Positions 36,447 to 44,407 of a stretch of 64,000 bases of DNA are shown piece after piece (the first letter of the stretch is position 1; every line of letters begins with the position of its first letter). This DNA comes from DATNPX01 sp036702975 (GTDB lineage Bacteria > Cyanobacteriota > Vampirovibrionia > Obscuribacterales > Obscuribacteraceae), in contig DATNPX010000015.1 of assembly GCA_036702975.1 (NCBI GenBank), positions 122,781-186,780 on the forward strand, written 5' to 3'. The position numbers were made by a program, and so were the translations under genes. The notes under the pieces were generated by a model, which saw only the letters and a list, made by a program, of their open reading frames with translations, was not told where the DNA came from and did no database searches.

Positions 36447-38057
36447 GTGTCGTCGCGCATTCAAACCTCCAAAGCCAGCGAGAAAGGTCAAAGTGCTCTC
36501 TTCATAGATGGGCACAGCATCAAGCTGGAAGACATTGAAAACGTCGCAAAATCATTCCAGACGGTAGAACTTTCGGAACTAGCCAAAAAACAGCTTTCGT
36601 CCAGTCGAGCGGTGGTTGAAAAACTGCTCGCGGAACGAAAGGTTGTATACGGCATCACAACAGGCTTTGGCAAATTCAAAGACGTCTATATTGCGCCGGA
36701 AGACTCGGTGCAACTGCAGCGAAACTTCATGTTCAGCCATGCAGTTGGGGTGGGACCGGCTTTCGACGAGCCAACCGTGCGCGCCATCATGCTTCTCCGC
36801 GCGAATGCGCTGGCAAAGGGATTTTCGGGCATCCGTGTCGAGGTCGTTCAGCAACTATTGAATTTGCTCAATCGTGGCGTTCATCCTGTCGTGCCCGAAC
36901 AAGGTTCGGTTGGAGCCAGCGGCGACCTTGCTCCTCTCGCTCATCTCTCCCTTGTGCTCATCGGAGAGGGCGAGGCATTCTATGACTCACAACGACTGAC
37001 AGGCTCAGAAGCACTGCGAAAAGCCGACATGAAACCGGTTGTATTGCAGGCGAAAGAAGGTCTGGCTTTAACCAACGGCACGCAGGTCATGTCCGCGGTC
37101 GGAAGCCTGGTGGTGATGGAAGCCGTTCGCTTGGCGAAAACGGCTGACATAATAGGCGCCATGTCTCTCGAAGCGCAACTCGGTTCGTGCAGAGCATTTT
37201 CGGAATTGGTGCACCAGACCCGCCCTCATCCAGGTCAGATGCAATCGGCCGCCAACTTACGGCTATTGCTCCATGAGAGCGAAGTTATTGAGAGTCACGC
37301 CGACTGCACAATGGTGCAGGATGCATATTCTCTTCGCTGCATGCCGCAAGTGCATGGCGCTTCGCGTCAGGCGTTCGCACACGCGAGAGAAGTTCTAGAA
37401 ATCGAGGTCAACTCCGCGACCGACAATCCGCTTGTCTTTCCAGACTCCATCATATCCGCCGGCAATTTTCACGGACAACCGCTCGCGCTGGTTATGGACT
37501 ATGTCGCTACAGCGCTTGCTGAACTCGGTAACATTTCAGAGCGCAGAACAGAGCGACTTGTCAATCCAGCACTTTCCAATGGGTTACCGGCATTCCTGAC
37601 CCAAAATGGTGGCTTGAATTCAGGCTTCATGATGGTTCAATACACGGCCGCGGCACTTGTCTCAGAGAACAAGTCGCTGGCTCATCCAGCGTCGGTAGAC
37701 TCTATTCCTACCTCGGCAAATCAAGAAGACCATGTTTCCATGGGCACTATCGCTTGCCGCAAGGCGCGCAATATATTGAACAATTTACGCAAGGTTCTCG
37801 CCATTGAGCTGCTTTGTGCAGCCCAGGGACTCGACCTGAGAACAGCCGCTCAATTCCCCCAAAACGGCGGACCAATCGAATACAGGCTCAATCCATCGCG
37901 TCCACTTAGTGCAGCGCACAAACTTTGTCGCAAACATTTCAAGCATCTCCGGGAAGACCGCGAATTGCATCTAGACATCAAAGCCGCCGAGAACTTACTT
38001 GCATCTGGTGAGCTGCTCAAAACAGTCGAAGACGCGGCTGGAGTCTCGTTGCAATAA
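36447..38057 (+). CDS. hutH: Histidine ammonia-lyase
   Basis: Converts L-histidine to trans-urocanate and ammonia, the first step of histidine use. About 536 residues from GTG 36447, which follows CAGG at 8-base spacing and puts the family start SALFIDGHSIKLEDI near the N-terminus; a TTG at 36354 would add 31 odd residues. The MIO cofactor triad Ala-Ser-Gly is at residues 157-159 in GSVGASGDLAPLAH. Other family blocks are VVYGITTGFGKF, LLRANALAKGFSG, NGTQVMSAVGSL, VQDAYSLRCMPQVHG, NPLVFPD and SANQEDHVSM. No hutU, hutI or hutG lie nearby. A tyrosine or phenylalanine ammonia-lyase is possible in principle; the His-specific SANQEDHVSM context favours HutH. Confidence 0.93.
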   Translation: MSSRIQTSKASEKGQSALFIDGHSIKLEDIENVAKSFQTVELSELAKKQLSSSRAVVEKLLAERKVVYGITTGFGKFKDVYIAPEDSVQLQRNFMFSHAVGVGPAFDEPTVRAIMLLRANALAKGFSGIRVEVVQQLLNLLNRGVHPVVPEQGSVGASGDLAPLAHLSLVLIGEGEAFYDSQRLTGSEALRKADMKPVVLQAKEGLALTNGTQVMSAVGSLVVMEAVRLAKTADIIGAMSLEAQLGSCRAFSELVHQTRPHPGQMQSAANLRLLLHESEVIESHADCTMVQDAYSLRCMPQVHGASRQAFAHAREVLEIEVNSATDNPLVFPDSIISAGNFHGQPLALVMDYVATALAELGNISERRTERLVNPALSNGLPAFLTQNGGLNSGFMMVQYTAAALVSENKSLAHPASVDSIPTSANQEDHVSMGTIACRKARNILNNLRKVLAIELLCAAQGLDLRTAAQFPQNGGPIEYRLNPSRPLSAAHKLCRKHFKHLREDRELHLDIKAAENLLASGELLKTVEDAAGVSLQ

Positions 38058-38075
38058 AGCGCGAATCGAAAAATA

Positions 38076-38148
38076 TGGGCGATGAGGGATTCGAACCCCC
38101 GACCTTCACTGTGTGATAGTGCTGCGCTACCAACTGCGCTAATCGCCC
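38076..38148 (-). tRNA. tRNA-Val (anticodon CAC)
   Basis: Minus strand: acceptor GGGCGAT pairs with ATCGCCC, discriminator A at 38076, D arm GCGCAGTTGGTAGCGC, anticodon loop ATCACAC (anticodon CAC), T loop TTCGAAT. The 27:43 pair is a G-A mismatch and position 32 is A, slightly unusual. CCA not encoded. Its end lies 18 bases after the hutH stop, facing it. Confidence 0.9.
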
Positions 38149-38339
38149 ATCGAGTCCGTAAATTGTATCGCGTTAGTTCAAAGGCGGCGACTTTTGTCTT
38201 AACCATAATTTACTGAGTCTGCACGTCTCAGCAAATCCTACTTCACTTCAGAGTACGATGGATTAATGGGAATCTATGAGACGTTTGCGCCGGCAAACGG
38301 ACCGAATTTGAAACGACTGAAACGCAGGAATCAGTTCAA

Positions 38340-38993
38340 ATGAGCATAAACACCCAATCGGGGCGCATTCTGACGGTTTGCGTAAGCAGACCAAAGGTCG
38401 TCAACGTCAACGGTCGTACAGTTTCGACCGGTATATTCAAAGAACCCGTCACCAGAAAACTAGTGCTGAGTACGCTCAATCTTGATGGCGACGAACAGGC
38501 AGATCTAACCGTTCATGGCGGACCAGAGAAGGCGGTATATAGCTACGCATCTGAACATTATCCATGGTGGCAAGAACAAATGCCGGATGTAACTTTCTCA
38601 CATGGCATATTTGGCGAAAACCTCACAACAAGCGGGTTGTTAGAGGACGAAGTGTGTATCGGTGACGAATTTCAAGCAGGCACGGCTGTTATCAGAGTCA
38701 CCCAACCACGGTTACCCTGTTACAAGCTAGGCATTCGTTTCGGTCGAGCTGATGTAATCAAGAAATTCATGCAAAGCGGCAAAAGCGGCATCTATTTCGC
38801 GGTGGTCACGGGAGGCGAGCTTGGTCCCGACGACAAGCTTTTATACCTGCGCAGCGACGAGCACAAAATCAAAGTTTCAGATATAGCGAATCTGTTTACG
38901 GGTCGCAGCAAGAGAGACCCAGACCTGATCGAAAGAGCCTTGCATTCACAGTTAGCGGCTCAAATGAAGATGTTCATTTCAGCACCAGGGTGA
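38340..38993 (+). CDS. MOSC domain protein (YiiM-like)
   Basis: 217 residues; ATG 38340 follows AGGAA about 9 bases upstream. MOSC domains bind molybdenum cofactor or move sulfur. Visible YiiM-type blocks: LDGDEQADLTVHGGPEKAVY, HYPWWQ, HGIFGENLTTSGLLEDEVCI, and the cofactor cysteine in TQPRLPCYKLGIRFG. A C-terminal helical extension follows. YiiM-like proteins act as molybdoenzymes reducing N-hydroxylated bases. No moa/mob genes lie nearby. Confidence 0.9.
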   Translation: MSINTQSGRILTVCVSRPKVVNVNGRTVSTGIFKEPVTRKLVLSTLNLDGDEQADLTVHGGPEKAVYSYASEHYPWWQEQMPDVTFSHGIFGENLTTSGLLEDEVCIGDEFQAGTAVIRVTQPRLPCYKLGIRFGRADVIKKFMQSGKSGIYFAVVTGGELGPDDKLLYLRSDEHKIKVSDIANLFTGRSKRDPDLIERALHSQLAAQMKMFISAPG

Positions 38994-39085
38994 GTTGTAA
39001 GGCTCGTTCTGATTTTATTGGTTCTACTTTTTCTACTCGACAGCCTTGCAGCTACTGGATTTTGCCTCAAAGCAGAAAGAGAGAA

Positions 39086-39283
39086 TCAGGAGACAACGCG
39101 CAAGTGGCGTCCGGTTGATGGAATTAACGTAGCGACCGAGGCTGTATCCTCATCTTGCGGAATACGACTTTGCCGCTCCAGTTCCAAAAATCGCTGCAAC
39201 TCTCCGGCAACATCGTCACCATTTGCAGAACCAGCCTGCAATCGATGCATGAGGAAACTGCGGATATCCATATGGTTATGCAT
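39086..39283 (-). CDS. Small protein overlapping the aminotransferase gene end
   Basis: 65 residues. The start ATG at 39283 lies inside the last 8 bases of the aminotransferase gene, with AAGG 4 bases upstream, so translation is probably coupled. The sequence is mainly helical with an acidic middle (GDDVAGELQRFLELERQS). No family recognised. The opposite strand is also open here but has weaker composition. Confidence 0.5.
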   Translation of the reverse strand: MHNHMDIRSFLMHRLQAGSANGDDVAGELQRFLELERQSRIPQDEDTASVATLIPSTGRHLRVVS

Positions 39284-40631
39284 TTGCCTTAGTCCTCTTC
39301 TTACCTGTCTTTGCCTTGCGGATAGGCGTCACTTTTGGCGTCGAAATCTCGCGGAGGATTGACTCCAACGTGTCGACCATGAAATTGATCTGAGCTTCTG
39401 TGATGATGAGCGGTGGCTCGATACGAACGGTGCTGTTAGCGTTCATCGTCGCTGCCACGAGCACGCCTTTGTGGAACAAATCAACTTGAACTTGCTCTCT
39501 TACTTCTTTAGAGGCGAACTGCAAGCCGATCAAAAGCCCACGTCCGCGAACATCCGAGATCTGTTCCGGGTAGCGCTCTTTCAACTCTCTCAGACGTCTC
39601 ATGAAGACGTTGCCCATAACGGCAGCGCGTGCAGGAAGATGTTCTTCAAGAAGAACTTCGATACAAGCGGAGGCTGCCGTACAAGCTAACGGGTTGCCAC
39701 CAAATGTGGAGTTGTGAATGCTCGGATTTGGTTCTAAAACACGCCAAATTTTGGAAGTGGACATGAAGGCGCCGATCGGCATCACACCGCCACCAAGAGC
39801 TTTGGCTAAGCAGAGAATGTCCGGTACAACACCTTCGTGTTCGCAAGCGAACATACGTCCGGTGCGGCCCATACCGGTCTGTACTTCATCCAAAATGAGC
39901 AGCACACCACGCTTCTTCGTGAGTTGACGAACCTTGCGCAGATAGCCTTCAGCCGGCACATTGATACCACCTTCACCTTGAATCGGTTCGAGGATGACGG
40001 CTGCAGTATTTTCGGTGATAGCGGCTTCAAGTGCTTTGACATCACCGAATGGAACGTGTACGAAGCCGTTGAGCAGAGGCTCGAACGGTTTGCGGAACAC
40101 ATCGCGGCCGGTAGCCGACAGGGCACCCATGCTAACTCCATGATAGGAGTTGCGGGTCGAAATAATTTCAGTCTTTCCCGTATAGAGCCTGGCTAATTTG
40201 ATCGCGCCCTCGACTGCTTCGGTACCACTGTTACAGAAAAACGAATACTTCAAATCGCCTGGTGCAATAGCCGCCAACTGTCTGGCTAAATGGCCAGCCC
40301 AAGGATTCAATAAATCTTGGCTGTGCAAGCAGACCTGATCTAGTTGAGCTTTAACAGCGGCGATCACTTTCGGATGTCTGTGACCAACGTTGAAAATGCC
40401 GTAGCCACCTAGGCAGTCGAGATAGCGCTTACCATGGGTATCAAACGTATAGACACCTTCGTCTCTATATTCGACGGCACCTTCAGCTCCACACAATTTT
40501 TGTCCGTATGCATGATTCAAGTGTTCAATCGAATTTTCGAGCGCTTGCGACGCGATCCGCTCGTAGTGCTGAGCTCCACGAGAGACAACCGGGAATCTTT
40601 TCCGCTCTGTTTCTTTACGGTAAATAGCCAT
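39276..40631 (-). CDS. Class III aminotransferase, putrescine aminotransferase-like
   Basis: PLP-dependent transaminase of about 451 residues from ATG 40631. Blocks: GGYGIFNVGHRHPKV, SFFCNSGTEAVEGAIKLAR, NSYHGVSMGALSATG, ILEPIQGEGGINVP, LLILDEVQTGMGRTG, the PLP-lysine context LCLAKALGGGVMPIG, and STFGGNPLACTAA. The long N-terminal part (ERIASQALENSIEHLNHAYG) is typical of YgjG/PatA putrescine aminotransferases rather than ArgD. Substrates could be putrescine, cadaverine, ornithine or lysine. The C-terminus is Lys/Arg-rich (KAKTGKKRTKANA). It overlaps the small gene 39086-39283 by 8 bases. Confidence 0.88.
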   Translation of the reverse strand: MAIYRKETERKRFPVVSRGAQHYERIASQALENSIEHLNHAYGQKLCGAEGAVEYRDEGVYTFDTHGKRYLDCLGGYGIFNVGHRHPKVIAAVKAQLDQVCLHSQDLLNPWAGHLARQLAAIAPGDLKYSFFCNSGTEAVEGAIKLARLYTGKTEIISTRNSYHGVSMGALSATGRDVFRKPFEPLLNGFVHVPFGDVKALEAAITENTAAVILEPIQGEGGINVPAEGYLRKVRQLTKKRGVLLILDEVQTGMGRTGRMFACEHEGVVPDILCLAKALGGGVMPIGAFMSTSKIWRVLEPNPSIHNSTFGGNPLACTAASACIEVLLEEHLPARAAVMGNVFMRRLRELKERYPEQISDVRGRGLLIGLQFASKEVREQVQVDLFHKGVLVAATMNANSTVRIEPPLIITEAQINFMVDTLESILREISTPKVTPIRKAKTGKKRTKANA

Positions 40632-40972
40632 GAGTCTATAACCCAACCTTCCAGTTGGATTCCTTTCTTGAGTCGAGTATGCATCGAACCCGCCCAGTCC
40701 CTTGACCGGCGTCGCCTACTCTTAAGTTATGACAGCGAGTTGAATTAGAAATCACGCAAATAAATGGCGCGTGTTTCAGTTTACGAATTCAATCTACGCT
40801 ACAGAAAGTTGTTCTTAGTTCCGCGTTCTTGGCGCATATATTAAGTCAGCCGCTCTCTCGGGCTTCCACTCTCTCACTATGCGATTAGTTCGAAAATTAA
40901 ACACCACATTCGGTATCTATCGCTTGAACTGACCGCTTAATACCAATGTACCGTTGAGGCTGAAAGTTCACA

Positions 40973-41101
40973 ATGTCCACTTTGTCTAAAAACCCAACAC
41001 AGAAATTAGCCAAGTTGTCTAAAGTCAGTAAATTCGGCACTTCCGAAACGGGAGCCGGTCAGGCACACGCGCTTTTATCGCCACTTGGCAGCCATTTCTG
41101 A
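40973..41101 (+). CDS. Possible 42-residue peptide with SKVxxFGTSE motif
   Basis: ATG 40973 to TGA 41099-41101. The peptide contains LSKVSKFGTSETG. The frame at 56-478 contains ISKVKYFGTSEHQ, and the codons for Ser, Gly and Thr in the shared motif differ synonymously, which is expected if the peptide is what is conserved. A GAGG lies 14 bases before ATG, further than ideal. Lys/Ser-rich first half; no known family. Confidence 0.4.
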   Translation: MSTLSKNPTQKLAKLSKVSKFGTSETGAGQAHALLSPLGSHF

Positions 41102-41224
41102 CATTTTCTCGGGTTTGCCGATCGAAAATTGGGGTTTTGGCAAGTTGTGAGAAAAATTCGAAAATTTCAAATTTTGAGAGATGCCCACGAATGCAACCAG
41201 AAAACCCCCATTTCAGCCACCCTC

Positions 41225-41253
41225 TTGACATTCACTGACAAACAGTTACTGTT
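41225..41253 (+). promoter_or_regulatory. TTGACA box with adjacent AACAGTTACTGTT palindrome
   Basis: TTGACA at 41225-41230 is followed by AACAGT-T-ACTGTT at 41241-41253 (perfect 6-base arms), where the spacer and -10 region would lie. It looks like a repressible promoter for the TPR gene at 41420; the -10 itself is poor. Confidence 0.4.
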
Positions 41254-41419
41254 ACACTCCGCAGCCTTTGACTTCTTTAACTTCAAATCCCAGTAACTAT
41301 TGCCGTGTTCGCTTTGTTTGCTCGCTCGATTCCGTCATAATTAGGACCGTTTTTCGCTGTAGATGCCGCATCGGGCTAAGCGATTCAAATTGATCCGATA
41401 GACGCGGGGGTTCGATAAA

Positions 41420-43543
41420 TTGAGAAAACTGTCTCTGGTAGCGGTTCTGGCAACCATGCTTAGCGCGAACCCAGTCTTTGCCGCCGGCGAAGGCACTATG
41501 GATAAGGCACTGCTTGAGCGTTACAACATGGGTGTAACAGCTTTCAAAGCGGGTGACCTGGAAAAAGCGTTAGCCTGCTTCAGCGCCACAGCCTTAAGCG
41601 CTCCATATGACCCACTGGTTCATTTGAGCTTGGCAGCGGTCTTACAGCAGCACGGTGATATAGAGAGTGCAATCGCCGAGTACAAACGGGCGATCAAGCT
41701 ACGCCCCCGGGATGCTTTCGCTAGAGAAAGCCTTGGAGCCCTCTTACAGAGCCAGGGGAGAATAACCGAGGCGATCGAGGAATTTGGTATAGCCATCCAG
41801 CTGCGTCCCGATGTCCCCTTGCTACATCTCAACCTGGGCATCGCCCAGCGCGTTGCTGGTAATAAAGATGCCGCGATCAACGAGTTGAGACAGGTTCTCC
41901 TGTCCTATCCGGACCAATTGCGTGCACGCTCCCAGTTAGCAGCCGCTTATCAAGATAAAGGCGACTTCAAGTCCGCGGCAGCCGAATACACAAGAATTCT
42001 TGACCATGAGCGGCACAACTTCACCATCCTCTTCAACCTCGGCACTTGCTACCTGGCTCTGCAGCAGTATGACCAGGCCTGCGACGTCCTTACGACTGCA
42101 GTCGATGTAGATAAGACCGTTCCCGCAGCTCACGCCTTATTGGCAACTGCGCAAGCAAAACGCGGACAACTGAATGAAGCAGCCTCCCAACTACGCACCG
42201 CCATCTCATTGAAGGGTGATAACTCTGATTGGCATGCTGAGCTCGGCGACATTCTGGTCAAAACCAAAGATGTAGACGGTGCGATTTCCGAATACAGACA
42301 GGCTCAAACTATCAATCCCAAAGACGTTGATGCGGCCTACAGTTTGGGGTATCTATTGCAAGTCAAGGGAGACATGGACGGTGCCGCCGCGGCATATCAG
42401 CACGTGATCGGGCTCAACTCGAGCAATGTTAACGCCCACTTTAATCTTGGCATCATTCGTCAACGCCAAGGTCAGCTGGACGCAGCCGAGACTGAATTCA
42501 AGGATGTGTTGAGTATGAATCCGAACGACGGCCAGGCCCTAATCAATATGGGACGGACCAACTTGCTAAAAGGCGATCTTAACGCCGCAGTTGGATTCTA
42601 TCGTCAGGGTTTGAGCCTAGATCCGACTGATTCTCCAGCATTCCTCGAACTGGGACAGACCTTAATTCAGACCAAGGATTTTGCTGGAGCTCACTCTGCG
42701 CTGGACTCGGCACAGTCGCTCTCTCCGTTCGACCGCAATGTGATGTTTGCAATAGTGGCATTAGACACTGCTGAAGGGCAATTGACAAAAGCAGAATATG
42801 ATCTGCGCCGCATGATGGATAAGTTTCCGAACGATGCAAAAGTCATGCAGATGCTGGCTGAAAATCTCGACGACCAGAATAAAACGACCGCGGCAATCGA
42901 GCTCTATCAGCGGGTCGTGCAGATCAACCCCAACTCTGCTGATGCTTATAACGACCTCGGTCTTGCTTTGCAAAAACACGGTGAAGCATCAGCGGCGGTG
43001 CCACAATTTAGAAAGGCATTGGAGCTGAATCCCAAACTGGTTGAAGCTCACATTAATCTAGGCAATGTATTCCTGGCCCAGAAAGACTTTGCTCAAGCAC
43101 AGTCTGAGTACCAGCAGGCGCTCGCTATGAATCCAAACAACGTGCTCGCTCACTACAACCTAGGTTTGGTCTATACAGGCTTGGGCAACAATGATGCTGC
43201 AATGCAAGAGTATAGGGCCGCTACAACACTCGACCCTAAGTATGCCGCAGCTTATTACGCTATGGGATTGTTAAACCAGGCCCAGAGCAATGTGCCTGAA
43301 ACGATTGCCAATTTCCAAAAGTATCTCGAAATTGATCCATCCGGACCGTATGCAACTGTTGCACGAGCCAATCTCGACAAGATCAACCAGACCATGGGCA
43401 CAACCGGTCCGACAACGGGCCCAACCGGAACCAATCCCGGTGGCACTACAAATGCAATGCCACCAGTCGCTCCTAGTATCAAAGGTGGTGGCGCTGGAAC
43501 GAGTCAAGCTGATGCCTCCAATCAAGGACGGAATCCGCTTTAA
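41420..43543 (+). CDS. Exported tetratricopeptide repeat protein
   Basis: 707 residues; TTG start with GGGGG upstream. A cleavable signal peptide (LSLVAVLATMLSANPVFAAG) is followed by about 17 consecutive TPR units of 34 residues covering about 45-655, with canonical forms such as AYNDLGLALQKHGEASAAVP and NPNNVLAHYNLGLVYTGLGN. The C-terminal 50 residues are a Gly/Pro/Thr linker (GPTTGPTGTNPGG). TPR arrays form superhelical protein-binding scaffolds, here periplasmic or surface-exposed. The specific partner is unknown. The promoter region upstream contains a palindrome. Confidence 0.9.
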   Translation: MRKLSLVAVLATMLSANPVFAAGEGTMDKALLERYNMGVTAFKAGDLEKALACFSATALSAPYDPLVHLSLAAVLQQHGDIESAIAEYKRAIKLRPRDAFARESLGALLQSQGRITEAIEEFGIAIQLRPDVPLLHLNLGIAQRVAGNKDAAINELRQVLLSYPDQLRARSQLAAAYQDKGDFKSAAAEYTRILDHERHNFTILFNLGTCYLALQQYDQACDVLTTAVDVDKTVPAAHALLATAQAKRGQLNEAASQLRTAISLKGDNSDWHAELGDILVKTKDVDGAISEYRQAQTINPKDVDAAYSLGYLLQVKGDMDGAAAAYQHVIGLNSSNVNAHFNLGIIRQRQGQLDAAETEFKDVLSMNPNDGQALINMGRTNLLKGDLNAAVGFYRQGLSLDPTDSPAFLELGQTLIQTKDFAGAHSALDSAQSLSPFDRNVMFAIVALDTAEGQLTKAEYDLRRMMDKFPNDAKVMQMLAENLDDQNKTTAAIELYQRVVQINPNSADAYNDLGLALQKHGEASAAVPQFRKALELNPKLVEAHINLGNVFLAQKDFAQAQSEYQQALAMNPNNVLAHYNLGLVYTGLGNNDAAMQEYRAATTLDPKYAAAYYAMGLLNQAQSNVPETIANFQKYLEIDPSGPYATVARANLDKINQTMGTTGPTTGPTGTNPGGTTNAMPPVAPSIKGGGAGTSQADASNQGRNPL

Positions 43544-43579
43544 GATAGCAACGGTTGACTTCGCCTAAAGCCCAAGTAC

Positions 43580-44407
43580 CTAATAATGCCATTGCTGAAG
43601 CTTGTGGGTACGCTCTTTAGCCGCGTCATCTCGATTCATATCTTCCATTATCGAATTGAATCTCTGTAAATTTCCAGACGGAAGCAGAACCGACATCGGC
43701 TCTTGCACTTCTGTAAAATCCTGAGGATAAGCAAAGTGCGAAGCGTTATACGGCACTTTCTTCCAACTGTTGGTCGAGAGCCATACTTTCACGCCATGGA
43801 AATCACTTCGCTCATCGGATAACCAATTCGAATCTTTTTTGCGTCCCTCAGCATGAAATTTGTAGATGCTTCGAAACGGTATTCCAGGCAACGGTACATG
43901 ATAAAAGTCTTGCATAAAGACCTTTATCTCAGGCTGCACCTCAATGTCATCAATCAGCGCTATGTCCATCCCCGACTTTGCTTTATAGTGCGAAATCGTG
44001 AACGGACAGTCTTCCGTCTTTCCAGTTGAGACTTTTCGCAAATTCTCTTTAGTCTTCCAAGCACTGCCAATCGGACCAAATACCGAGAAACCGCCAAAAC
44101 CTTGGAGAGTCATGGAATGGTAAATCTTACCCTTGCGTTTGAATATTACGACGTTCCACGCAGGACCCGTGGTTACGATTTCGAAGTCTCTACTAAAGTC
44201 CACAACATGCACAGCGTCGTCGGTTAAGAATACTTTTGTTTTACCCGCCTCTTTGTCCTCTTGCTCCAAGATCCACTCGACTTTGGTGGCGTGATTTGGT
44301 GACGGAACACTCTGCGCAGGACGGCAGCTGACAATCTGAAGCCAAGCCGAAAGGGCCATGGCGGTCACCAATTGATACTGAAATTTGTTGGGAGCCAGGT
44401 TAATCAT
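43580..44407 (-). CDS. Exported hypothetical protein after recG
   Basis: 275 residues. N-terminal hydrophobic stretch (LVTAMALSAWLQIVSCRP) is a signal peptide; Cys in IVSC could be lipidated, although the lipobox is imperfect. The body is beta-rich (VFLTDDAVHVVDFSRDFEIV, then GPAWNVVIFKRKGKIYHSMT) with a helical C-terminus, and shows no catalytic motif. It overlaps the recG stop by 4 bases and is translationally coupled to it. A link with recG function is not implied. Confidence 0.7.
   Translation of the reverse strand: MINLAPNKFQYQLVTAMALSAWLQIVSCRPAQSVPSPNHATKVEWILEQEDKEAGKTKVFLTDDAVHVVDFSRDFEIVTTGPAWNVVIFKRKGKIYHSMTLQGFGGFSVFGPIGSAWKTKENLRKVSTGKTEDCPFTISHYKAKSGMDIALIDDIEVQPEIKVFMQDFYHVPLPGIPFRSIYKFHAEGRKKDSNWLSDERSDFHGVKVWLSTNSWKKVPYNASHFAYPQDFTEVQEPMSVLLPSGNLQRFNSIMEDMNRDDAAKERTHKLQQWHY

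Larger units (their letters stand above)
40632..41419 (+). other. Long intergenic region with repeats and a short ORF
   Basis: 788 bases. It holds a 42-codon frame (40973-41101), a perfect AT palindrome AAAATTT-C-AAATTTT at 41161-41175, and an imperfect inverted repeat in which AAATTGGGGTTTTGG near 41125 can pair with a CCAGAAAACCCCCATTT-like stretch near 41200. A promoter-like segment lies at 41225-41253. These could form a structured leader of the TPR gene. Confidence 0.4.
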
